From Meghimatium bilineatum (Eukaryota > Mollusca > Gastropoda > Stylommatophora > Philomycidae): a stretch of DNA of 64,000 bases. Where the stretch lies: NCBI GenBank assembly GCA_034231615.1, contig CM067317.1, positions 2,910,801-2,974,800 on the forward strand. The letters run 5' to 3'. Position numbers and translations under genes: made by a program. Positions 1-11,604 of the stretch are shown one piece after another. Within the stretch, counting starts at the first letter, position 1. Each line of letters begins with the position of its first letter. Below the pieces are notes generated by a model that saw only the letters and a program-made list of their open reading frames with translations, was not told the origin of the DNA and made no database searches.

Positions 1-218
1 AATTCCGATAATTGTTCAGGAAACCCCCCCCCCCCCCCCTAATTGTTCAGAAAATGTTTTCAAATTTCGGCAATGTAACAGGTGTAAAATGTGTATTGCT
101 GATTTTATGTTTTGTCACACACCCCCTCCCCCCCCATTTCTCCTTGTCAACAAGTGTCAAACCTTTTTCAGTCTCATTACCCATACTCTTAAATAGTTGA
201 CGTAATTACTGGGCAGGA
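1..218. mobile_element. possible MITE (family M1), truncated by window start
   Basis: Two poly-C runs (about 24-39 and 121-136) and a right end near 196-218 (TTGACGTAATTACTGGGCAG) resemble the C/G-rich interior and the terminus of the better M1 copies at 57281-57642 and 48429-48893. The left end lies outside the window or is lost. Weak similarity; it could be unrelated low-complexity sequence. Confidence 0.25.
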
Positions 219-1190
219 AATTACGGTTCTATCCCAGATTACGTGCCTACCTGATTTCTTAAGAATGTGAACGAAGTTTGATATTATGCACATCTTCATT
301 TCAAGTGTGCTGTGGTGCGCACAGTTTTCATGTCATTAAGTAAATACGTCACAGACTGCTTTGTTAGAAAAAACAAAATGGCTAATGTCAGCGGAGATTA
401 AATTATGCCACGATATAATGCCAGGAATGCGCATCGGAGGAGATGATCGTGGACAGTAGGGGTAGGGGTAAACCTTAAACTCTATCCACCCCTATTAAAC
501 TTTATGCAGCTCTTTCTTACCTATATTAGATATACAAGTATTTCTAATAAATGCAAGATATTGTACCAGAGATGGGTAGGCACATTTCAGCAAGAAGAGA
601 GAACCCTTCAAAAGCTGGTGGCTTCACAGTGAATAGTAATAACCCCTCAATAGAGAGCGAGAGATTGACGGTGTGAAATGTCACGATACATTGCGTGGCC
701 AGCCCATAAGGGCTCATGTGTAAATATGTCGCTCCACCAGCATTAGGGTTAGAATAACCATTACAGATGGGGCGACGAGCAAATGCAAAGACAGAATGGC
801 GAGTCAATAAACATAGTTCTTCGGACCACGTCGTGACAACAAACGACAAGGTAGAAAGCTAGACAAATTATTAATCTGAAAACGTGTGTTTATTTAAGGA
901 TGTGTCACACGTTTGTGTAGAATATACATATGGGAGCGAGTTAAAACATATGGGAGCATGTGCGATGCATAAGTATTTTGATTGGTCGGGATTTTTTCGC
1001 AAAATTGGAGAGAACTGGAAAGTTGCAGAATTAGAGATCGGACTGTGATTCGAAAATTGGACGGCGACCTGAGGGTTTTGGAAGTGTCAGCTGTAAGCCG
1101 AATAGCGTAGTACCGGAAATAATTCCCGCATTCCTAGATTTTAATTAGAAGTCTTAGTAGAAGTGGTTATATATTTATTTTTTTAGTTAG
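219..1190. other. no recognisable feature
   Basis: AT-rich unique-looking sequence. The open frame at 544-849 on the minus strand has no recognisable domain or start context, and I regard it as chance. Confidence 0.5.
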
Positions 1191-1765
1191 GAGTTGTTAG
1201 AGTGATAGTAGTTGTTGGAGTGATAGTAGTTGTTAGAGTGATAGTAGTTGTTGGAGTGATAGGAGTTGTTAGAGTGATAGGAGTTGTTAGAGTGATAGGA
1301 GTTGTTAGAGTGATAGGAGTTGTTAGAGTGATAGTAGTTGTTAGAGTGATAGTAGTTGTTGGAGTGATAGGAGTTGTTGGAGTGATAGGAGTTGTTAGAG
1401 TGATAGTAGTTGTTAGAGTGATAGGAGTTGTTGGAGTGATAGGAGTTGTTGGAGTGATAGTAGTTGTTGGAGTGATAGGAGTTGTTAGAGTGATAGGAGT
1501 TGTTAGAGTGATAGTAGTTGTTGGAGTGATAGGAGTTGTTAGAGTGATAGGAGTTGTTAGAGTGATAGTAGTTGTTGGAGTGATAGTAGTTGTTAGAGTG
1601 ATAGGAGTTGTTAGAGTGATAGTAGTTGTTGGAGTGATAGGAGTTGTTGGAGTGATAGTAGTTGTTAGAATGATAGGAGTTGTTAGAGTGATAGTAGTTG
1701 TTGGAGTGATAGGAGTTGTTAGAGTGATATTAGTTGTTGGAGTGATAGGAGTTGTTCGAGTGATA
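1191..1765. repeat. 18-bp minisatellite, about 32 copies
   Basis: Tandem unit AGTTGTTRGAGTGATAGK with R (A/G) and K (G/T) variation between copies. Because 18 is a multiple of 3, the array gives a long Val/Ile-rich open frame, which is an artefact. No LINE similarity is visible in the flanks. Confidence 0.95.
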
Positions 1766-2192
1766 GCTGAAATAGCTTCAAGTTGGGAGACGGCGGCAGC
1801 TCTATAAGTAAAACAGAATTTTCGTTGGATAGCGGAAAATCGAAACAGACATTATCCAGGAGTTGAACCGACATTGAGATCCTAAATGTCCAGGATGTCG
1901 AAATAGTAACGCACAAGTCACAGAACTTGTACTTAAACATGTTGTATATTCTACAGGCAGGTAGGATCCAACGATCGCCACTACCATCGCGACACTGCCT
2001 TTTAGAACACAAATTGTGATATATGGACCCGAGTTGTAAATTCTAGCCGCTTACCATCGAGGACGGGGAGTCCGAAGGTTAGGTAGAAGAAGAATCTTAG
2101 ATTGCAGAACAGGACGAACGAATGTATCAGCGGCAAACAAGTGAACGATGAAATGTGTGATATATCTAAACTGCTGTACATTCCAGTTATAG
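1766..2192. other. no recognisable feature
   Basis: Unique-looking sequence between two arrays; open frames are short and unconvincing. Confidence 0.4.
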
Positions 2193-2436
2193 ATGTTCTA
2201 ACACTGGACGTTGTAATCTTGATGTTGTAACACTGGACGTTGTAACACTGGACGTTGTAACACTGGACGTTGTAATCTTGATGTTGTAACACTGGACGTT
2301 GTAATCTTGATGTTGTAATACTGGACGTTGTAATCTTGATGTTGTAACACTGGACGTTGTAATCTTGATGTTGTAACACTGAACGTTGTAATCTTGATGT
2401 TGTAACACTGGACGTTGTAATCTTGATGTTGTAAAC
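2193..2436. repeat. composite 14/15-bp minisatellite
   Basis: Two related units alternate, GTTGTAACACTGGAC (15 bp) and GTTGTAATCTTGAT (14 bp), about 16 units in all. The alternation gives a higher-order period of about 29 bp over much of the array. Confidence 0.9.
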
Positions 2437-2597
2437 CAACACCTTATAAATATATAAACTGGTTATATACATTGAAAGACTCCGGTGTCTCGCTGATATT
2501 TGACTACTGGTATTAGTACATATAGAACTAATGTACCCTCACAATATCATACTGTCACAATATCAGTGGAAAGCAATCATTTCACTAATAGAGATTC

Positions 2598-2768
2598 CAC
2601 CGAAGGCGAATGTGTCGGGCTATTGGCGTAAATAAAATGGCGACACATCGCATTTCCATTTTCTGGACTACATCCTGCTGGAAATCTAGAATGGATCATG
2701 GTCCTGCAACAAGAGAGATTCAGCAGTTTGAGAATGAACGCCGAAGAAGACTAATGGAGATAAACCGG
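2598..2768 (+). mobile_element. SINE-like repeat S1, 3' part
   Basis: Starts near CACCGAAGGCGAATGTGTCG, contains GGACTACATCCTGCTGG and ends at GAATGAACGCCGAAGAAGA. The same segment recurs at 37918-38072 and 44415-44530 on the minus strand. It shares its tail with the longer S1 copies at 17375-17665 and 50722-50995. The (GAA)n-type end suggests LINE-mediated mobilisation. Confidence 0.6.
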
Positions 2769-2863
2769 CAGTGTGACGTCAAAAAATACTTTTGCTGTTG
2801 TTCGTCCATCACAAGTGATGATGACCATTTGTTACATCCACTTTTGAAAATTCAATTTTAGTT

Positions 2864-3475
2864 TTGTCCTTGATTATGAGTTCGTAGATGGCTAATGAGC
2901 CATATTCGAGCTGTAAATGTCCTTGGACAGTTCGGACATGGAATGACGACAGTAGATTGTTGGTCTATCCGTGACTTTCTAGCTGCTCTCCGCTGTTGAG
3001 CTGCTGCATTTGTCCTCTTTTCACAAGATGATGCGCTCTTATTGATTTTAGAACGCCATGTAGATCTATTTTGTGCAAGTTCTTCCCATGTATCGTGGTC
3101 TATTTCAAAGGCTTTTTAGTGAGTTCTTTAACGAGTCTTTGTAGCGCTTCTTTTGGCCACCTTGAGATAGTATACCCTTCTCCAGCTCACCACAGAGAAG
3201 TATCTTTGGCAGACGATGGTCTGGCATACGCACCAAATGACCTGCCCAACGAATCTGTCTGCATCAGGATCGTGTCAATGCTGTGGATACCAGCTCTATC
3301 AAGGACAGTGGTATCTGGAATCTTGTCTTGCCATCTGATATTCATAACTTTTCTGAGACAATTTGTGTGAAAATGATTGAGTTTTTTTCACATGACGTCT
3401 ATACACAGTCCATGTTTCACTAAATATTAAACAATTGCGTTCAGCGATGACATCACAAGCTATTAAAAAATTACG
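2864..3475 (-). pseudogene. RTE-like LINE, family E, 3' end of ORF2 (degenerate)
   Basis: Reading leftward on the minus strand, frameshifted pieces follow the family order: ETWTVYRRH near 3400, a Q-D-S-R-Y motif near 3310, DRAGIHSID near 3290, then LRRLVKEL-like and AHHLVKRGQ stretches. Near 2945-2880 comes a C-x2-C-x12-H-x3-H zinc finger. This is the C-terminal domain order of the endonuclease-RT LINEs carrying the E-T-W-T-V-Y-x-R-H motif. Several stops and frameshifts make it a dead copy. The RT core is absent, so it is a 5'-truncated insertion. Confidence 0.8.
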
Positions 3476-4401
3476 ACCGGACAATTAGGTCAATTTAAAA
3501 ACTGTGAGCGCTGGTTGGCACACAATTTGGGATATATCCCCCTCCTCACGTCTTAAGTCTCGTGTTGTGTTGCTAACGCAATACCGAAACACCGTACATT
3601 CTCTTTTAGAAAACTATAACCTAGACCTGTTAAGATTTTGTTTATAAACACTCTAATTATAACCGTGACAAAAATTGTGTTCGCGTCACCATTCTTAATA
3701 TGGACGTTCATGTCATAAACAAATCACACGTTGTCACGGAAACGTACACATTTAATGGACCTAAAATGTTGAATTTAGACGAAATAATTAAGGCATAAAG
3801 GATCAAAAATGGAGAGACTAATTGGAACAACAAAATACGCCAGCTAATAATAAACCTTTACTGTTGACGGAACTAATGTAGGAGAGCAGAAATAGATTAA
3901 TTATTTCTCAAAATACGGCAGATTTTAATCCGGGCTCTCATGGGGCATGTTCACGGCGCGAGTTACACGCCTTTTATTATCACGTCAACTTTCCTTCCCG
4001 TCTTTCTCTCTCTCTCTTTTACGTAATGTATATACTTTTGTATATTTTTAGTATATACAAAGCTGTGTGGCTATGGTATTAACTATTTGATACGAAATTC
4101 AGGAAAAGGTTTCAACAACATATGGACAGAGAAATCAATATAGTTCTGGCAGATTTGAAACAGACCAGAGGTACTAGAGATATACATCTTCAACATAAGA
4201 ATGCACCAGTGTGGGACCACACTGTTCCCTGATACATGAAAATCCCTGAAAAACATACCGTTGGTGAAATATTTGAGTAAGAACGAGGGGCCATACTGTT
4301 ATATTACCTGTTGAGGAACGTTTACACATAGGAAAACCCCTGGCCACCATACTGATATCAGCTATACGGATAACCTATTACGGTCCAAGAGTAAAAAATG
4401 C
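3476..4401. other. no recognisable feature
   Basis: AT-rich, no repeats or frames of note. A (CT)n stretch lies at about 4003-4018. Confidence 0.4.
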
Positions 4402-5625
4402 TATTGGAATGGTGATCCTGGTCAAGGCACCAGAGAACAGAATCTTATTGTTCTTATGTATCTAACGGAACAATCGATTACTGATACAAGAAATATAATA
4501 GAGAAGTGAAGACAGTTCAATACAGATTTAGACACCTGTTACATTGACTACTCAATGTTTGACTGCGTAACACACCAGAAATTATGGAACATAATGGGAA
4601 ACATGGACTTCCCACACCATCTCATATCGCTCATTAAAATGCTTTATCAGGAACAACAGACTTCTGTCCGCCTCCAGGTAGAAACATCTGACCGGTTTAA
4701 GGTCCAAAAAGGAGTCAGACATGAATGCATCCTCTCACCATACCTGTTCCACAAATACACAGAAAACATCATGCGAAATATACGAGAAGACCCACATTAT
4801 AAACAGTTTCAACCCCTTAATATATGAGGCCACGAGATCCCAGATATTGGATATACAGATGATATCACACACTAATATCAAGGAGCTTCACATGTTTAGA
4901 ACACATGAATAGGCATATGTCAGTTAAACATCACACAGTGAGGCACACAATCTTTTCATCACTTCACACACAAACACTTATATTGCATATATAAACATAC
5001 ATCAACTCACGCGTACAATACTCATTGACAAAGAACAACTAGAAAATGTCAGCAACTTTGAATATCTCGGGTCAACCATCAACACCACAAGCGATTGCTC
5101 TGCTGGGGTCAGAAAGAGATTAGCAATGGTCCTACAAAAACATCACAGATGAACAAGTTCTGGCAAGGTGCAAACAGAAAAAAACAGAGTTACAACTATT
5201 AAGAAGCTATATTTTTTCTGTGAAAATATATGCTTGTGGGACGCAGACAATGACATCCGTAATAAAAAAAATATCGGAATTTGAAATGAAATGTTACAGA
5301 AAGTTTCTAATAATATCGTGGGCAGAAAGATGTCCGCAAAGAATTATTTGAACATGGAAGAAAACTGGTTCTTCAAAACTATTAAAAAAAACACTCGCTA
5401 ACATATTTCAGACGTGCAAAGAGAGAAAGTAGTTTAGAAAGATTATTCATATAGGAAACAGCTCCAGGAGAGAGAACAAGAGACAGACCAGGACTACGAT
5501 GTGTACATGACATTGAAGACCTTCTGAACATGACACTGGAAGAGGCTGGATAGCTTTCACAGAACCGAGAGGCTTGCGGAGTGGCATTGAGGACAACGTT
5601 CTGTAAAGGACACATTGCATAGATA
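4402..5625 (+). pseudogene. RTE/BovB-like LINE, family K, RT to C-terminus
   Basis: RT palm pieces run in order: GTREQNLIVL near 4420, CYIDYSMFDC (the first catalytic-Asp motif, F-D-C) near 4540, then KLWNIMGNMD, KGVRHECILSPYLF near 4710-4750 and YTDDI (catalytic YxDD) near 4855. After a short damaged region come NFEYLGSTINTT (about 5055), RKRLAM, FEMKCYRKF, NMEENWFFKTIKK and a C-terminal frame ending near 5625. Stops and frameshifts inactivate it. It is the same family as 25060-27045, which carries a giant internal array; this copy shows the pre-expansion structure. Confidence 0.85.
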
Positions 5626-6785
5626 CGAAATTTTATCCACGACAACATTCCGACAAGAGACATGTGATAAACGTCATTGTCTAACGACGAAAGATGTCTG
5701 CAAATATGATTATGTGGAGTTATACATGAAGTACTATTGGATGATTTCTAGTGATGTGACCAATCAGATTATTCAATCAGAAATGTATCAGTTTGAATAC
5801 GGTTTCGATACTTTATATAACATACTTGTATAAGTTAGGCCTGCAAGATGGCTGGAACTGTTAATGACCAATTTATTGCTAAACATGGCCGGATTTCAAA
5901 ATTGTGTTTAAACTGCTAAAACAAACTACAATTTACAAGAATGCTATCTTTCTGTAAACGTGTAGGCTTATTACTTTTCTCCAATTTTCAACATTCATTC
6001 ATTTCACAGTGACACAGATGTTACTGTGAACATAATTTCAGTTCGTCTTATTATTTTGAGAACCTGAGATTTTCGTAGACATGAACACAAGTAGAATACT
6101 TATACAATTTTGTACATAGTAAACATTACACATCTTACTTTTTACTATTTAGTAACTAGATGTTCAGTTAAAGTGCTCTTCCAACTATTATCTAGTGCTT
6201 GCTGCTACCATGAAAATGTATTATCTTATTGTTTGCTGTATCCGGTTTCACTATAGTAACAACGTTTCCACTTAGACATTATGAGAATAGAAGGACAAAA
6301 TACATGTTTATAACATGCATTCTTTAGTCAACATTCATACAGAGCGTGCGTAGAATAGACAGTGTTTATAAATTAAGTTGTATGCACACAATAACATGCC
6401 ACAGAATTGTAGCGAAACTTAAAAAAAGGTGTGGGAAAGTAGATACGTTTTTAGAAAAAGTAACACATGTGCAAAATAAAATTCATTAGCAGTAAAAATG
6501 ATCAAATTTGAGAAATATGGCCATAAAATGAACAATGTGGTAACCCTGGTATAAACTAAGAAATACAACCTCGAATTTAACCAATGATAATGTCTCTTCT
6601 ATTTCACAGCGTGCTATTCCGTTTTTCTGAGAAGTGGTTCTCAGCATTGGCCACAAGGTCCAACCGGGAGACACAGTTTAATGCTGGGGAACCATGAAAA
6701 AAATATAGAATTTATAGGGCTGTAGTAGTCTGCAAATACGCTATCTATGATACTGGCAATGATACGGAATCGTGGACACATAATC
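5626..6785. other. mostly featureless; possible hAT-type tip
   Basis: No coding similarity. At 6641-6665 the sequence GTGGTTCTCAGCATTGGCC resembles a hAT transposon terminus (C/AGTGGTTCTCAA-type), but no partner end was found. Confidence 0.3.
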
Positions 6786-7838
6786 ATCATCAAGTGACAT
6801 CTCCGCAACGAAGGTTAGTTGCAACAGATCTCCAACATCCCCTGCCTCTTGTTTTGGTGGTGCACTCTGCTAGCCTGTCCATTTTGTGAAGTTGCTCTTC
6901 CATTCGTATCTCTGTCTACCTCTTGCTCTATTTTCTTTGACTTTACCCTCAAGTAAGGTCTTCAATAAGGTGTCATGTCTTTTAATGTGTCCAAAATATG
7001 TTATTTGCCTAATCTTTATTTCTCTTAGTAGTTCTTTCTTCATATTAAGTGTTTTAGCACCTCTTTATTTGTTTTCTTCTCTTTCCATGATGTTCTCTCT
7101 ATTCTTCTATATACCCACATCTCAAAGGCATCAATTTTGTCTTCGAATTGCTTGTTTAGTGTCCATGTTTCTGAGCCATACATTACTATAGAATGTAGCA
7201 TTTTATAATTCTCATTTTTTAACTTGTTTGTAATTTGTTTAGATGTTACTATTTTCCTCATGCCATTGAAGGTACTTTTAGCCATTACTATTCTCCTTTT
7301 GACTTCTGTTTCACATCTGCCATCATTTGTGAGTATGTGTCCAAGATATTGATACTGTTTTACTTGTTGTAGTTTCTCTCCATGTATGTTTATGTTTAGC
7401 TCTTGTTCTTCTGTGTCTTTGCTGATTATCATGATTTTTTTTAAATATGTATATTCAGTCCATCTTCTTTACTTGATTTATTGACTTGATCTATTAGTCT
7501 TTGTAGTTCATGTTCACTTTCTGCTAAAAGAACAGTGGCATCTGCATATCTCAGGTTGTTTATTATTTTCTCATTGATCTTGAGTCCTGGCATTTCTTCT
7601 ATATTTTTAAAGATATTCTTTGTCAAGATATTAAATAGGCTTGGTGATAAAATGCATCCTTGTCTTACCCCTCTTCTTATTTCTATGTATGGTGAGTAGC
7701 TGTTTTCACACCTTATTGATGCAGTTTGTTCCCAATATATATTTCTAATCAGTCTGATGTCTTTTCCATCTATGCCTGCTTCTTGAAGACATTTGATTAA
7801 TTCTTCATGTTGGACTCTGTCAACATATTTTATTTGCC
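6786..7838 (-). pseudogene. RTE-like LINE, family C, RT plus C-terminus, nearly open
   Basis: On the minus strand from about 7838: DRVQHEELIKCL, then RRGVRQGCILSPSLFN (RT core) and NLRYADATVLLAESEHEL (YADx, catalytic Asp kept), with a one-step frameshift in a poly-A run near 7435. Then QYQYLGHILTNDGRC, VMYGSETWTLNKQ, FEMWVYRRIERTSW and KELLREIKIRQITYF; the 3' end at 6786 carries the GATGATGATT-type tail. It is one of the better preserved copies but has lost its endonuclease and RT N-terminus. The right end abuts another C copy directly. Confidence 0.88.
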
Positions 7839-8035
7839 AAATCTTTATTTCTCTTATAAATTCTTTCTTCATATTAAGTGTTTTTAGAACCTCTTTGTTT
7901 GTTTTCTTCTCTTTCCATGATGTTTTCCCTATTCTTCTATATACCCATATTCAAAGGCATCAATTCTGTCTTCTAATTGTCTATTTAGTGTCCATGTTTC
8001 TGAACCATACATTAATAAAGAATAATGTAGTCTAT
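7839..8035 (-). pseudogene. second family C fragment fused to the upstream end of the first
   Basis: Minus-strand frames give GSETWTLNRQLEDRIDAFEY then KKEFIREIKIWQIK. This is the C-terminal part of the same family, joined at about 7838 in frame to the RT motif Y-V-D-R-V-Q-H of the neighbouring copy. The protein order is thus C-terminus followed by RT, which is not colinear with an intact element. It is either a tandem insertion or a template-switch chimera. Confidence 0.75.
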
Positions 8036-8939
8036 GAAGCAAATATAGATATAAGTATGGACTTCTATATATTTATCTATCACTAGTCGGATACTAAGAT
8101 GCTATCATTGATGCTGTCGTATTTCACTGAGAAGAAAGGTTAGGAATGTATAAGGACAAAGAAGAAAGTGGTTGTAATTAACTCAAGGGATGCACGTCTA
8201 AAGAGACACACAAACATCACACGACAGTATAAGAGAATCTGTGATGTCCTTGTACATAATGTGGGAGACTGTGGCTAAGATTGGACTTGTGAATTGCATC
8301 TATCACCGTCATGGATCGTTTATTATATGTCGTATCACAAAAATATACTATCATCTTCACAGTTGGAGGGATGTGTGCTGTACGTCATCATCGCCATAGA
8401 TCGTAGATTATATTTCTTATAGCACAACAATAACACTATCGTCTGCAAAGACAGAAAACTGCCTACTACAATACGATAATACACCGCGAAAAAGTTGACA
8501 AGCTGCTAATTAGGTCCATGGGGACACATAACAAAATTTGTCCCGATAGGAGGCTGCAGGCAAAAAAGTTTTAGAACCACTATTCCAGTACAGTGCTTCT
8601 CAACATTTATGCACACGTACCCACATAAATTCCCCTCCTCCTCCCAGCAGAATATTTAGCCAAGCTCTGATAGAAAGATAATATAGATAGACATATTAAA
8701 TAGAAAGGCACTTTACCGTTTGACAATAAATATGTTAAATTGCTCCCACACGTTGCAAAACAATTCTCTAAAACTAAATTGGAAAAAAAACCATTTTATT
8801 TTCTAATTACACAGAATTTCTGGCATACTGTGGTGAACTGGAGGATGTAATCGATCGCAGACGACTCGATGGAAAACAAACCTCGTGTATAAAGCTCGCA
8901 CATTGTATTTTAACATAAAAGCGGCACTAGTCCTCTTCT
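8036..8939. other. no gene; two hAT-like tips near 8555-8620
   Basis: GTTTTAGAACCACTATTCCAG (8566-8589) resembles an outward-facing hAT right end, and CAGTGCTTCTCAACATTTATG (8594-8615) a hAT left end a few bases away. Neither has a convincing partner. The rest is unremarkable. Confidence 0.3.
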
Positions 8940-9290
8940 TATAGTTCATGTTGTGTGGTTCTGGCTATCATGTCTTTCCACAGTCTTATGTATCGTGTGA
9001 TGTCAATCATTTTCTATACCCATGCTCTCCATGCCACAATGCCAGACTGTCTAGCATCTTCTCTCTTGGTCTTCCAATACCCCTTTTTGATCTTCAACGT
9101 TCCTGTTGTGTATATATGTTCCATCTTTCCTCTTCTCATGATGCAAACATGTGGAATGTCTCTTTCTGATGCTTGTAAGCAGCTCTCTTTTTTTAAAACC
9201 AACTTCTTTCAAGATATCTTCATTGTGCTTGTTATTTTATCCAGGCTGTTTTCGACAATCAGGAGACATTTCTATTAGCAAATCTTCCAT
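8940..9290 (-). pseudogene. RTE-like LINE, C-terminal fragment (family B-like)
   Basis: Minus-strand translation across frames gives KRELLTSIRKR, then HIMRRGKMEHIYTTGTLK, an IKKGYWKTKRED stretch (G-R-P-R-x-R-region equivalent), then the 3' end near 8940. It matches the layout of the intact copy at 58590-59300 (RKRQSTFIGHIMRREG, KIEGKRPRGRPREK). 5'-truncated and frameshifted. Confidence 0.65.
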
Positions 9291-9478
9291 AAAACTACAT
9301 GTCTAGTGATTAATTATTCACATTTCTGCGGATTGTCCATGATTCACTGTCTAGAAACGGCACAAATATTATATATTTTATAAGTATGACCAAGATTAAT
9401 ATAATATATGACAAGCATATGGGCTACAGTAACACTAATAGAAAGTGATATTACCAAAGATAAATGTGTTAGGTATCA

Positions 9479-9632
9479 TTAATGACATTTTTAACGCTAA
9501 CATGCTTCCAAATTTATTAATGACATTTTAACGCTAACATGCTTCCAAATTTATTAATGACATTTTTAACGCTAACATGCTTCCAAATTTATTAATGACA
9601 TTTTTAACGCTAACATGATTCCAAATTTATTA
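9479..9632. repeat. 37/38-bp tandem repeat, 4 copies
   Basis: Unit begins AATGACATTTTTAACGCTAA and continues CATGCTTCCAAATTTATT. Starts are at about 9481, 9519, 9556 and 9594. The copies are nearly identical, so the array is recent. Confidence 0.92.
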
Positions 9633-9721
9633 TTGTTTTCATATAAGAAATATTAGAGGCTACATGGAATTTTTCAGGTGTGCGATAGTTGAACAGATCC
9701 CAGCAGCTTGGTAACGGTTAT

Positions 9722-10165
9722 GAGGGTACATAGTAGGGTACATAGTGGAGCACATACTAGGGTACATAGTTGAGTACATACTAGGGTACATACTGGGGTA
9801 CATACTAGGGTACATAGTGGAGTACATACTAGGGTACACTCTGAGTACATAATGGAGTACATACTGGGGTACATACTGAAGTACATACTGGGGTACACAC
9901 TGGATACATAATGAAGTACATACTGGGGTACATACTGAAGTACATACTGGGGTACACACTGGGTACATAATGAAGTACATACTAGGGTACATAGTGGAGT
10001 ACATACTAGGGTACATACTGAGTACATAATGGAGTACATACTGGGGTACACACTGGGTACATAATGAAGTACATACTAGGGTACATACTGAAGTACATAC
10101 TGGGGTACATACTGAAGTACATACTGGGGTACACACTAGAGTATATCCTGGAGTACATACTGGAC
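9722..10165. repeat. GTACATACTGGG-type minisatellite abutting LINE E
   Basis: About 30 short units of roughly 15 bp built on GGGTACATACTGRAGTACAT, with C-A-C and T-A-G variants. The array ends exactly where the LINE E frame at 10168 begins. Translated in the LINE sense, the last unit reads like the Y-L-G-S-T motif that precedes L-D-D-E-V in this LINE family, so the unit may be amplified LINE code. Confidence 0.9.
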
Positions 10166-10167
10166 TT

Positions 10168-10345
10168 GATGATGAAGTGTATACAAGAATCACCAAAGCA
10201 AGCAGCACTTTCAGCAGATTGTACGCAAATGTTTGGCATAGAGATGGTATTAGCCTACAAACTAAACTGAAAGTGAACAGAGCAGCAGTATTTCTAGTGA
10301 TGTTATGCACTAATGAAACATGGACTGTGTCTAGACGTCACGTGA
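10168..10345 (+). pseudogene. RTE-like LINE, family E, short internal fragment
   Basis: In one frame: LDDEVYTRITKASSTFSRLY, ANVWHRDGISLQTKLKVNRA and NETWTVSRRHVRSC. This is the thumb/connection segment of the E-T-W-T-V-x-x-R-H LINE group, directly downstream of where Y-L-G-S-T should be. It ends without a C-terminus. Same family as 2864-3475 and 31330-31575. Confidence 0.78.
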
Positions 10346-10599
10346 GAAGTTGTAATTTTATAATAATAGTAGCAATAATAATTACTCATGATTCTTCTTC
10401 TATTGTTGAGTTATTCCACACGGACATGAAAAGTAATATCAACTTTGGAAGGGGGTGGAGGATGGGGGTTGGCATTTAAAAAATATTTAAAAATTTAGTT
10501 TTTGATGACCTTCTTGTGTGAAAAAAATTGATAAATTCACAGTATTTGTGTTACAGTGGTAGATGGAGGGACAATGTTTGCATTTTGTACTTGTTTGAT

Positions 10600-11035
10600 A
10601 GTGCTAAATATTATATCTTACCTCAAGGAAACGTGGACACTAACTGAAGAACAGGAGAGAAAGCTTACTAGATGTGAAATGAGATGTCTAAGAAAAACAG
10701 CAAACAGAAGAGCTCGTGCGCGGAATGAAGAGATGACAAGAACTGTTGAAACAACGTCTGTAGTCAAATATATTGAAAAACAAAGACTGTAACGGTTTGA
10801 CCACCTAACGAGAATGAAACCTTATTGAACAGCGGCAAGAGCATACAACATGAAAAGGGAGCACAAAGAGGCAGAGGAAGACCAAGAAGATGGATTGAAG
10901 GAGTTACCAACATTCTGACACGGCACAGTATTACTGCATATCAAGAAACCAAACGTGTCATATCTCAAACACCGATCGTCATTCACTCGTGCGGAGCCTC
11001 ACGGCAAAAGCAGAGAAAATACAATAGATAGAATA
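10600..11035 (+). pseudogene. RTE-like LINE, family D2, C-terminal fragment
   Basis: LKETWTLTEEQERKLTRCEM, RCLRKTANRRARARNEEM and VVKYIEKQRL, then a stop and a shifted frame with FDHLTRM, YNMKRE, a G-R-P-R-R-W-I-E-G-V-T stretch (two frames) and HSITAYQETK. The same family is at 45345-45770. 5'-truncated and frameshifted. Confidence 0.8.
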
Positions 11036-11284
11036 TACCCCCGGATGGTAAGGGTTAGGGGAGTTAATCATGTTATCCTTCCATCCATCTTCTATGTATC
11101 TGTGTCTTGAGTGTCGAGAGGGGGGGGGGGAGCACACAAAAACACACATTCACAAATTCCATTCAACAATGATTTTTCACACAAATATCTGGAAACATTG
11201 ATGCCAGTAATTCTGCTTAAAGTTGTTATTCCACTATTGATCACGCAATCATTTATAACACGATTACTGGATCAATTCCACAAT

Positions 11285-11384
11285 ATAAACAACAGTATAA
11301 ACGATGAGATATAAACAACAGTATAAACGATGAGATATAAACAACAGTATAAACGATGAGATATAAACAACAGTATAAACGATG
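11285..11384. repeat. 26-bp tandem repeat, about 4 copies
   Basis: Unit ATAAACAACAGTATAAACGA followed by TGAGAT. Copies start at 11285, 11311, 11337 and 11363 and are identical, so very recent. Confidence 0.92.
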
Positions 11385-11604
11385 CACATTGAATTTAAAA
11401 TGATAAAAAAATAACATATCATTTAGCACTCACATAAAAATAAATAATTATTGCAACGTGTCCCTGTCATTTTCCTAAAATAACTCAACGAGATACAAAT
11501 TTGAATTATTAATTGTTACTTTTGCTAGACGTTTCTAATTAATATATTTGTATCGTTTACCTATTGAACATCGTGATAAGTAAATGAAAAACAAAACAAT
11601 AAAA

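Noticed and set aside
544..849. 101-codon minus frame
   Set aside because: No domain or start context; chance in unique DNA.
1202..1807. 201-codon Val/Ile-rich open frame
   Set aside because: It is the 18-bp array read in phase; no start context, no domain.
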